Shown here piece by piece: positions 42,338 to 52,088 of a DNA stretch of 52,088 nucleotides. The translations under genes and the position numbers were made by a program. A model generated the notes under the pieces. That model saw only the letters and a list, made by a program, of their open reading frames with translations. It searched no databases and had not been told where the DNA came from. This stretch comes from Fragilaria crotonensis (taxonomy: Eukaryota > Bacillariophyta > Fragilariophyceae > Fragilariales > Fragilariaceae). The stretch lies in assembly GCA_022925895.1 (NCBI GenBank), contig JAKSYS010000446.1, positions 1-52,088 on the forward strand, written 5' to 3'. Every line of letters starts with the position of its first letter. The stretch's first letter is position 1.

Positions 42338-43701
42338 TTAGTCCTCCTTTTTTGAAACCTTGGCACGAGCAGGATCGGCATTAATGTCGTCGGCGTCGTC
42401 AGGGGCCTCGAGAACTGTCAATTATTTTGGTAGGTTGCTCAGCAGCAATAAGCGCTGCCAGATTCTGCCACTCGTCCGCGTCCGTTTTGTCGTCGCTTTC
42501 AGGAGATACCGGTACCGCGGTGCTTCCTCTTACCTTCGCTCGAATCGCGTCGCTTGCGATCGCTTTGTCGAGGAGGAGGCGGATCTTTTGGGGCTCGTTC
42601 AACCAATAGGTGATTGAGATGATGCACCGCTTCCTGAGGATAATGAGTAAAGGGGATAAGTTGCGCTTTTCATAGAAGAAAATGTTTGCGACGTGAACTT
42701 ACTGTCAATGCATTTGGAAAGCCATTGATTGCGTCAATCATTTCCAGTTTCCTTTCTTGCTCCAAACGTTGTTTCTCAATGTGTTCAAGCCTTTCTGGAG
42801 ACTTTTACGACGAAGCGTCAGCAAAGGTTATGACTGAGAGAATATAAGCACCCATGCATGATCTGCTTACCATGTATTTGTAATCGAAATCATTTAGGGC
42901 CACTTCTATTTCAACTTGGCGTCGGTCGATATCTTGCAGCAATTCTCGCAATGACTTTCCATATTGAAGCTTCTCCGATTCGAGCGCCGCACACATGCTC
43001 TGTACCGATTGCTTGCGCGTGACCCGTCTTGATGCGGCGCTTGCAGCCCTCGCCGCGAATCTATGTTCCAGCTGGGCAAACCGGAATTTTTTCTCTGCCA
43101 TCTTCAAGTCGTTTTTCTGTGAGGACCGGAGTCGTAAAAATTCGTCATAGATAAAGCGCTCCATCCGCTTATCCTTGTCTCTCTCCCCACTCCTATTTTT
43201 TTTTGGTGGTGGATCACTGACTGTCTCAGGATCCTCCACCAGAAATCTGGCAGGCATATCGGCATAGTTCACGTCTTGCTTCGAGCGCGAAGACTTGCGA
43301 ACGTCTCCAGGATCAATTTCCTTCTTGTCACGAATTCGTTGTTGCTTGGGCTTAGCCATAGGCTTAAGATCCCCAAGTCCTAGTCTCGAGAGGACTTCTT
43401 TGTTTCTCCGAATGCGCTCGAATCGACGTTTTTCCAATGATGAAAGACCTCCACCAGCTTCGTCGTCGTCGGACGAATCAGAATCCTCTGATTGGCTCGC
43501 AATGTCATCATCATCATCGCCATCGCCTTTTTCGCTCCCCTCGTCATCATCATCCACATCCTCTTCTTGATTCTCAGCGTCATCGTCGCTGGTGTCGCAA
43601 TCGCCTCCCGACGTATCCTCCTTCTCGTTTCCGTTCGATTCCGTTTCCCCCCTCACCTCTTCCATTGCTGATTCGTCCAGATTCCCAGCCAAGGTTGTCA
43701 T
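42338..43701 (-). CDS. Acidic coiled-coil nuclear protein, possibly the N-terminus of the bromodomain gene
   Basis: Four exons join cleanly: 43701-42871, 42801-42703, 42633-42534 and 42414-42338. The introns are 69, 69 and 119 bp, all GT-AG. The product has 368 residues. An extremely acidic N-terminus (residues about 20-80) is followed by a basic SLEKRRFERIRRNKEVLSRL segment. After it come RKSSRSKQDVNYADM and long charged helices. No enzymatic domain is recognised. The TAA at 42340-42338 is followed in the same frame by the PHIP-like coding sequence, with no room for a promoter. The two may therefore form one protein. Confidence 0.6.
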
Positions 43702-45257
43702 GACTTGGTATTGTGTCTTGCAGAGAATGGAAAGCGTTTGTCAAATCCTTTGTCTCGCGTTTCCTCCGTTAGACTTGCTGCACGAAAATAGAGATTTTCT
43801 CTCGGAGTCGGTGTGAAATAAAAACTGTTCCGTGCAATCCACGTAGATTGTATACTACGAGGCGGCAAGTGAGGCGGAGGACATGTTTCCCACCTCCCAA
43901 GCACATACCAAAATTATTCAAAAAATGAGATCTGAGTAGCTGGTGGTCAACTTTGTGATGGATGCAAACATGCTATTATTACTTGTAGTACCAGGTACAG
44001 AACTAGAGAGGCGCTCTAGTCTAGCTATGAGTAGAGTAGACTACAACTCCACATTCTAGATTTTAACATTAAATCCAATCGGCGTCGCGGATCGGGAAAT
44101 ATACAACGACTACGTAGAACGCATAACACTACACTACACTAAACTAGATTACTTCACCGATGACGAAATTGACAGTCCATTGCCCCCAAGCACAATTCAT
44201 GTGTTTCTAATATCGCCACAATTAAAGCAACCAGTACGACGAAGCGGATTGTCAATGAATACAAGATTTACATTATACATATTATACTGAAGTGTACTGT
44301 ATCCTCCACTAATAAAAGTACCAAGTAGAGCAGCATTTATAAAAGGATTTTGGTTACCGCCATATCTACTGAACTAGAAACCCAATCGGAGCCATTCAAT
44401 AAATTTCATTGTTGACAACACTATACGCCATTATAGCATCATTCATCAAACCTGGTGGTCCATGCCAACCGGGTTGGTTGGATCCTCGTAGTACATAGTA
44501 CATACCGATACATCAGAATCTACAGTGGTATGGAGTATAGAATCCTCCAAGGTCCGAGTACTATACTCCAAAGTACAGTAGACGGTAGAGGGTCCGTGTA
44601 TGGACAACGTACCACGTACAGTACCGTATTCCTACCTTCGTACGGTACGTTTATGTGGACTGGAGAGGGCAATCGAAAGATGTATGCATAATGAGAATGA
44701 GACAGCATTTTTGACGATGAGCCAAAATTGGACAGTACTCAGGTAGGATTCTATGATACTGTACAGTGTCAATGGTCTATCTTACCAGTACCGGTACTTG
44801 TACCACGGATACACAACAGAAAACCTTTCCATGCAGAGATTGCTTCTCGTTGTTCTTGTCTTTAACCGAACAAGCGCCAACTATCCATTAAGCCATTCAT
44901 AAACACCCACCCACTCGTGTGTAAACATAGACAGACTTACGCCATTGCTTCCCTGTCCAACGATACTTGTGGCACAATTTAGAGGAAATTGTTATTACGA
45001 CTGTAGCTTATATATTGCAAGAGGATGTAGTATTCATATTTCATACTCCATTGCTCGGACTTCCTGGAGTACCAGCTACTTGATACTGGAGTACGGAAGT
45101 ACTGGTACAGTTGTGTGGATTCATTGCAAGCAGCAAGCAGCACGAGCGATTCGACGGCCAGAATTTTGACGCAAGAAAGGTCGCTTTCTGATCGAATTTC
45201 AAAACGCAGCATTGAAGATTGAATTTGAAGCTAACAGACAAAGGCAACGAATTCATC
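43702..45257. other. Intergenic region, no gene seen
   Basis: Divergent promoters of the acidic protein gene and the PNRC-motif gene. GTAC-rich palindromic clusters occur at 43985-44040, 44480-44660 and 44780-44800. The open frames are short and lack domains. Confidence 0.5.
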
Positions 45258-46287
45258 ATGAGCAATCTATCTGACAATGACGTCAATGAAGCGACCGCTG
45301 CTCTTAAAGGCATGCTAGGTATCGGGAGCGGAAGTGCTGGCCCAACACCCAGTAAAAGCGCAGGAGGGAAACCGAAGGGTGCAAAACAAGGAAGGAAGGG
45401 AATCAAGAGACTCCAAAGCGTGGCAGCAAACAAAACGATAGAAGTGAAAGCAACCCCGGCCTGGTGGAGGTTCCAACACAAAGGCGCAACAAAATTTTGC
45501 CTGGTCTGCCTTCCAGGCCTCACCAGATGCCTCAGCATTGCCTATCCCTGCCTTTGTATCTCCTGTTAATTCGGCTACAGGTGACGAATCTTCGACCCAG
45601 TTAGACCCCAGCCAATTAATCTCCCTGCTCTCGAGATCGGGAGATCAGCAGCTAAATCCTGTTCCGGTTGAAATCATCAATGCTCCTCGGGCCGAAGATC
45701 TTGAGGCACAGCAGATTGCAGAAGCCGAAAAGGCGAAAGGAGCTACTCCTCAAGTGGAATCGCAACTTGATGCCAACACCCAGAACGAACAAGCACTGCA
45801 GGAGGAAGCCAAACCAGTGAGCGAAAAAGGAATCAACCTTGCAGCACTCGCAGCATCTCCTACGAGTAACCCTCAGTACCCTCCAAGGGTCCACGGGGCT
45901 GGATTACTGGCGCCGCCTCCCACCCCTTTCTCGTCACCACAACTTCCACCGAGATATCTTTCTCACGGTCACTTCAGTTCACCACCTCCACAACAGCTGC
46001 CTCAGAGTTATGTGACGATGCAGGTTCAAGTTCCACCCATTCTGGGACCCGACAGACGCTTGGTGGTGCATTCTCCGGCTGGTTATCCTGTACAGATTCT
46101 GATTCCCGATGGCGTGCCACCTGGCATGGTGATTCCAGTTCATGTTCCGACATCACCCATGATTCCTTCGCCGTATTACGCGCAACATCAGCAGCAGCCG
46201 CAGCCCTTTGTTCATCCTCAAAATCAATACTATGGTAGTCCTTCCCCATCATGGCGATCAGCCCAAGCACCAACATCCTCATTCTAA
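45258..46287 (+). CDS. PNRC-like motif protein, probable mRNA decapping adaptor (one frame break)
   Basis: The start ATG 45258 gives MSNLSDNDVNEATAALKGML, then a lysine/glycine-rich linker. One extra C in a CCCC run near 45456 shifts into the second frame. Across the joint lies NFAWSAFQASPDASALPIPA, closely resembling the short motif of PNRC proteins and Edc1-type decapping activators that contacts Dcp1. The rest is disordered and rich in proline and glutamine (PPPTPFSSPQLPPRYLS, HQQQPQPF), with a VHSPAGYPVQILIPDGVPPG patch. About 342 residues if repaired. A role in mRNA decay is inferred from the motif alone. Confidence 0.65.
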
Positions 46288-46706
46288 CTAGCCGTACTAG
46301 TCTCACCTTAATGGATACGTGAAACGAAGAAGCTTAGCTATTTAAGGATGTCTGTTACGTTGAGGCGTTCTTTCTATGCATGGCCATGTGCCGAACTGAT
46401 TCACCGAATCTCCTTTGCACTTATCGAAAACGGCCAAGGAAAGCCTAGTAACTTCCATTCGACACTTTTGGATCCCAAGAATTGCTCGGTCTCGGTTACG
46501 CGGGTGTACCTACGCCACATATGGAAGTTTGCAGTGCGCGTACGACAATCGAAATCGTTCGAATACAAAAACACAGCGATTAATCCACTAGTGCACACAA
46601 GGACTGGTGATTTTGAGTCTATACATCATTATATGCCTTTAACTTCTTACCCAAAACTCGTTGCACGGCAACCGCTAAATCCATCGGACCCCACCTCTCT
46701 CGCCCT

Positions 46707-49700
46707 CTACGGGACAGGACATCCCTCCGTCACAGTACAACATTCATTACAATCGCCCGAAGTCGGATCCCAAGGACGCGGAGAGCAACCACCCAGCTCG
46801 ACCCAACGTGCAAAAGTAAGGGTCAATGTCAACTGGGCACAAACTCTTTCGGCAAACGTCTTGGGTACACGGAGGACACGCGGATGGGTCAACCACAGTC
46901 TTCACAGGAATCACAACCTTCCTTGGACATCGTGTCGTCTCGCAGCATTCGGAACACTGTGGTTCTTCGGGCCATGGGTCTTCTTGGCATCCACCACTAC
47001 TTGGCCCTTTCGTGCAGAGGAAGGTCCTTTCGTAGACAGGACAACGATTCAAGATACTATTGCATACTTCGTTGGAACAAGGAGGGCAGTGACTGTCTTC
47101 TTTCACCACGACGACTTCGTCGGTGCCTGTTGGAGTTGCAGCCACCGCACTCGCTTGGGTATTCGAGTCGTCCCACAGTCGCGCATGCGACCGACTGAGA
47201 TTTGCCCATGGTTTCAATAAGCCAGTTGATGCGTTCTTTGCAGGTGAACCCTCCAGCATCCATGTCAAGTACTGCAGCTGTGCATGTCTCAGGCACACCA
47301 CAGTCAACGAGTTCAAAGACAAAATCGTCTGACACGGTCGAGACTTCCGTGGTTTCCATATCTGATTCTGGGAGCACAATCGGTTCGATGTCAGGCCGGG
47401 TCGCAATAAACCAGATAGTGTTGGAGCGAGAGTGTCCATTACCACCGGCAGACTCGAAAACCTCCGAAGACAAGGCCTCGGCTCGCGCGAGTGCCTTCTC
47501 AAAATGACCAACCGAGGACAGTATTGCTAGCTGCAAAACGGACCATCCATCAGTTTCGCACGCGATCGCTTGGTTGCAGGCGTCAGCGAAAGGATGGTAC
47601 ATCTCTTCCAACCAAGCAGGATCATCACGTTGTTCTGAAATGGCAGTAATCGGCAGAAGCTGGATTCCATATGGAAGGTATGGTGCATTTCCAAACCATG
47701 TTTGAAACTGGGCCATAGAATTCCAAAGCATGCCCACCACATTCTGAACATACTGTTTTGGGTAGACGGCGAGACTTTCATTCTTGAGCCGCACATGCCA
47801 GTAGCGATCGGTAGATCTAATTTCAGTGGCAAGAAGAAGTCGTCCGACGTTTCTGATTTCAGCGGAAACGCCGGCATGCTCCGCACTATCTTTACAGTGC
47901 GGGCATTCGTTCCAGGCGTCAATCATGGCACTACCGAAGAGAGCGACAGCCTCATAGGCAGCAATGGCCTCACTGGAGGACTCTTGATTTCTTCCATTAA
48001 GAAAAGCAGGAAGGGGGATTCCACTGGCCCACGAGTGACCCTCATACCAATCCTTTTGGCGGAACATTGGAAAGCGACTGTCATCAGGAGATGGATTAGC
48101 AAAATCACGAATGAGCAGATTTACTCCTTCAAAGTGAGCGCGACCCCAATTTGGATCGAATTTCGCCACAACAGCCGCCGCGTAGATATGATAACCGTAA
48201 TGAAAGTGGTGATCGTTGTAGAATCCATTGCCAAAATTGAGTCCTTGATCAACAAATGCAGGACAGTCGGGAAACGTGTTATCGCAAGATGTGGTCTTGC
48301 CGTTGAAATAGCATCCACAGTTGACCAATCCGCCCCAACCCTTATCATACACAAAAGGAGATTCTGCAGTACCATTGATCCAAATCTCGACTCCAGCGCG
48401 CAGCAAATCCAACATCGCGGTTGTCTCTTCCGAGGTCGGCAAGGTCGAATTCTTGCATGCCACATCATAGGCTTTGCTAGGTTTGGCACAAATTTCTCTC
48501 ACCTCGTCCGCAATGACAAGGATCCTGGCAGTCTTGGCCAGAATCTTGCCAGAAAAGTAGGTATCGCCGACTCCCCTCAAATAGTATTCTGGGCCATGGA
48601 ATCCCATGTCCGACTGTAACGCACTCGACAATGCGGGCAACGCCTGAGCCTTTGGTGGGCGAGGTGCGCGGAGACCAATCGGCGGCAGTGTGTGGGGTAT
48701 TATCCACGGATCCTCTCACGATACAGGCGCGTCCCAGCATGACGGGGCGACAGAAATCTGCAGCTTTCCCAAGGAAATCGACATGATGGGGAAGCGCAAA
48801 CGAAATGAGTTCGAGCGGTTCGTCGCCTTCGTTCTGAGGAGTCATTAGCTGAGCATCCCAATCCAAAGTCAATGTTGCCTCATCATGCTCATGGTCAATG
48901 TCATATTTCACATTGGTTAGAGGGCCTGGGTACACATTGGCATGCTGACGCAAGAGATCGACGAAATCCTCGTACGTGGGAGCGGGCTTGGAACGATCAA
49001 AATCGCGACAATAGAGTGGATTCGCTCCCGACGTGCAATTGGTCACCAGCGCCACGCGGAACCAATTCAATGTCGTCGTCATGCGGATGAGGCTTGAATT
49101 GCAAAGCCGCACCTTCCCAAGAAGGATGGGAATTGACGCAGTGCAACAGGACGGGATGCGAGAAAAAGGCCCAAGTGAAATCGGTGTTTTCCAAAGTCAT
49201 TTTCACTTCACGTTGAATAAGAACTTTCTTGCCGTCGCAGGGCGCGAGCGCTTCATTATCAATAAGTAAACTTCCTCGGATGGGCCCATGACCTGCGATG
49301 GTGGGGAGGACGTTATCCGTGTTGAGAGGATGGCGGGTACTTCATTGTCATGTAGGGCATGCCGCGGACAATTGACGACGTCATAGCCGACGAATTCTGT
49401 CCGGGGACAAAAGGTTAGTGCCTTAGAATCAAGGAGTGCAGTAAACAAGGGCAGGCAGATGTCGTTGTTGATACGTACCCACGTCAACGTAATTCCCAAG
49501 GGAGTCATCTGGAGCACAGAATACTCGTTGGTCATTGTATTCACACTGGTCGCCTGCTTCGAGTTCTCCGCAGCCCCAAGAGTCAATCCATGGGGAATCA
49601 CATACGACAGCTGAATAACATTGCTAGAAGCATCGATATGATTCGGATGAATTTGAAGGCCTGGTATAGGACCGGCGAGGTCGACCATGTACGGGACGGC

Positions 49701-50214
49701 ATAGACACGTTGGAGTTCAGTCGTTTCGGCATGATTGAGAAGCAAATTTTGGTACCATTCATTAGTCGGAACTGCCGCATCGGCATTGGGACGATCAATA
49801 TAAGGAGGTGGTGAGGTATCGGCGTTCCTGTCAAACCCATACAAGTGCAAGTCGTAGACGGGATCAAGCTTAGAGAAGGGTTTTGGATGTGTGTATGTCA
49901 TGTCACTGGCAGGAGGTATGGACGTGGATTCTGAAGATTTGGAACGCATGAACATGCATGCTATGGCAAGGATGAGAATCACAGAAAGGATTCTGAGCCA
50001 CATTGAGTACCTGCTGTAGCACGATGTTGAACCTGTGTGAGTGGGACGTTTTTGTTCGAAGTCGATAGATCCTGTAATGCTCATCCGATCCGTGATCAGA
50101 TTTCAACATAGAGTACGTAGATCTGTCCGTGGAAGCGGGAGAAGGAGAAGGGTGGCCGGAGAGAGGAGTCATCTCGGAAGGCATAGCGCCTGCATTGTCG
50201 CCTGGGGAAATCAT
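46707..50214 (-). CDS. GH81 endo-1,3-beta-glucanase, membrane-anchored with cysteine-rich tail (several frame breaks)
   Basis: The N-terminus has one hydrophobic anchor (MWLRILSVILILAIACMF), so it is probably a type II membrane or secreted protein. The start is ATG 50214 or 50084. GH81 landmarks follow: PTNEWYQNLL, RGMPYMTMKY (in a second frame, near 49365), YNDHHFHYGYHIYAAA (about 48190-48215, containing the proposed catalytic Asp) and NQESSSEAIAAYEA (about 47950-47985, proposed Glu). Two cysteine-rich repeats close the protein (CPPC...FLCTKG...GGC..DPW...C..CC). Breaks lie near 50055, 49413, 49345, 49110, 48640, 47126 and 46770. In a diatom the likely substrate is chrysolaminarin or another beta-1,3-glucan. 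Confidence 0.8.
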
Positions 50215-52088
50215 TCTCTTGACTTGGCTAGTTGTCTGGTTTATCGATCACTGGTAGATTCGACACACAGATCCTTCTATGCTCGTCAGAAACCTTCTAA
50301 GCAACTCAGAGAGGGATAAAGGTACTTTTCGATCGTATGCCAACAAAGAGTCGGGATTGTTGTCGATCAGATTTGTGTAACAGGACTTGTACCCAAGTTC
50401 TTGGTTGGTCTGGGACGACCCTACCCATCACCTTGGAAAAAGATTTGACACAAGTTTGACGTTTCACGGCCTCAGGTCTCACAGCGATGTTGTAGTCGGT
50501 ACTGTAGTACACCGGTAGTGTACTCCAAGTGCGTAACCGGTGGACAAAAACCACAGCTGTCTGTATGGTCGGGCAGATGACGGTTTCAAAAACGAGCGAA
50601 GGTTCTGGTGTTCCTGTTTTCCTCTTAAAACATCAATCGTACACACAAAAAAGCCCGCAGTTGCCATATGATATGTCTTCTATTTTACGGATTCCGATCT
50701 CTTGGTATTGCTCAATGGAATCATGGAGAATACACATGCATAAATATAATAATGTAATTGTATTTGCATGGTAGAGTCGGAGCATCTATTGGAACTGCTC
50801 GTACTCGAAGCTCGGAGTTGTATGAACATACCGTGGTAACATACCTGGTATCAGGTACCTGGTACCTGGAACCTGGTATGATAATATGCATTGTCCAGTG
50901 TATCAGAGTAAGACGTACTTGTATGACATATGGTGTACCTGGTACTTGTACTTGTACCTTGTGACACACTTTGGTTACAACAATTGTGACTCGTGACACA
51001 CAATCACGGGATCCAGAAAAGTTTTCAACGTTATTTCGCCTACGGTTCGATCACTATTAGACGTAGGAATGACGACGTCGAGCAACTTCTGATAAGAAGA
51101 TCACTGTGGACTCCATTTTCCTGCACAACCTGAGTCGGTGTTCTTGCTGAGTTAAAAGTGATGCTACAAGAGGAACAGGACTGTTCTGAGTTCTGACCTG
51201 TTTCATGTACCGGAGGACCTCGAGCACATGCACAGGCACAAATCAAAAGAACAACCAGCATGAAATACCAGTACTGTTGGACAGCACTCCAGAATTCTAA
51301 CAGACATGCTCTCACCTCTCACTTTTGGGTAATGCACATTGGAGCGATCAACAAAACCCTAATTCTCAAATAATACTAGTATCAGGTACCCATTCTTTGT
51401 CAATGCATTAAAGAACGTTTCCATAAGACATGCAACACAACTCTGCAGCATTTGGAAATGGATAAAGGCATTTGACTAAATGGTATGCCTGTTTATGAAG
51501 GGTTCTAAAACTCAAAAGCCTACCATCAACGGCATTGGTATGTCCAGCACAAGACAAGTGGCAGCACCAGACAATCCACAACACTTCAAGGTTAATTTAT
51601 CAGGATGAACTTGACATTATGTTGCACTTCTTGTTGCTCTACAACGGTAGTCCACTCAAGTTATTGTAAAAATATATTGTGCCAACAACATATTCCTCAT
51701 GTTTTGCTTCTTCAAGGTGCCCCAAAGTGCATGTGAGATTCTGGTGCACTCAGGCAACGTCAGGCACCATGCTTCACCATTGAAGTATTGTGAATTAAAT
51801 GATATGTATTCACCTTGGGCAACCCTGATGATGTGCTCATTGCAATCTGCAATTGGTCCAGTGCTGATCAACCAAGGAGGATAAATGCTGCAGACTGCCT
51901 TGGAGGAGTTTGTCATGCTTGACCTGGACCAGGGGTCAAATGGTATGGCAGTGCTGTAGATCATCCTTAGAAGACTGTAACACAGGTCAGCCTTTGCTTT
52001 TGGTTTGGTCAACAAATTCTTAGTGAAGAAATGCTGCTAAAATGCCAGTCACTTGCTGCCATCAGAGCTCCGAGCATGACAGTATCAA
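50215..52088. other. Gene-poor right end
   Basis: 50.2-51.0 kb is spacer with GGTACC/GTAC clusters at 50820-50960. From about 51330 to the edge the sequence is AT-rich with broken protein-like frames on both strands (for example 51656-52015 minus), like the decayed regions at 11.2 and 32.6 kb. No gene is supported. Confidence 0.45.

Noticed and set aside
46348-47220. 290-codon plus-strand open frame
   Set aside because: It is antisense to the cysteine-rich 3' end of the glucanase and has no domain of its own.
1-52088. tRNA or rRNA genes
   Set aside because: No T-loop GTTCGANNC block with a matching acceptor stem and no rRNA-like stretch was found by eye. A covariance search could still find one.

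Overview
The window reads as nuclear DNA of a diatom, most likely a pennate one. The evidence is a gene with the diatom-enriched DUF6824 domain, a spermidine-synthase-like/SET fusion of a kind I recall from diatoms, a GH81 beta-1,3-glucanase suited to chrysolaminarin, few and short GT-AG introns (59 to 119 bp), and GTAC-rich intergenic DNA. There are no bacterial operons and I found no rRNA or tRNA.

Left part (1-15.5 kb): ordinary host genes, all with clean frames. In order they are PIG-F (GPI anchor synthesis), the PABS-SET fusion, an RRM/RGG protein resembling eIF4H/eIF4B, a PHD-AWS-SET methyltransferase of the NSD type, the histone-fold factor NF-YB, and a DUF6824 protein. A 682-bp hAT-type MITE with a perfect 8-bp target duplication lies at 12892-13573.

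Centre (15.56-26.05 kb): the most unusual part. Two 49-bp inverted repeats (43 of 49 matching, with a perfect 27-bp core) bound about 10.5 kb. Inside are a Mutator-like (MULE) transposase with a SWIM zinc finger, a long minus-strand gene combining a GNAT-like region, a possible Ulp1-like protease region and DUF6824-like repeats, and a plus-strand 2-oxoglutarate/Fe(II) dioxygenase-like gene with 45-residue tandem repeats. Three arrays of a roughly 52-bp hairpin-forming repeat with variable, partly shared loops sit in the gaps between these genes. I propose that this is one composite transposon carrying chromatin or DNA-modification cargo.

Right of it, a 5.5-kb Ty3/Gypsy LTR retrotransposon (27.1-32.6 kb, minus strand, 5-bp target duplication) has landed in older decayed DNA. 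It carries a third LTR-like fragment inside its own pol region and several frameshifts.

Right part (34.4-50.2 kb): host genes again. They are an aquaporin, a five-repeat Tudor/SH3-like protein with an AT-hook, a large bromodomain/PHD chromatin reader possibly fused to an acidic coiled-coil N-terminus, a protein with a PNRC-like decapping-adaptor motif, and a membrane-anchored GH81 glucanase with a cysteine-rich tail. Almost every gene here is broken by single-base shifts at short homopolymers. That pattern suggests unpolished long-read sequence more than true pseudogenes. The last 1.9 kb holds no gene I can support.
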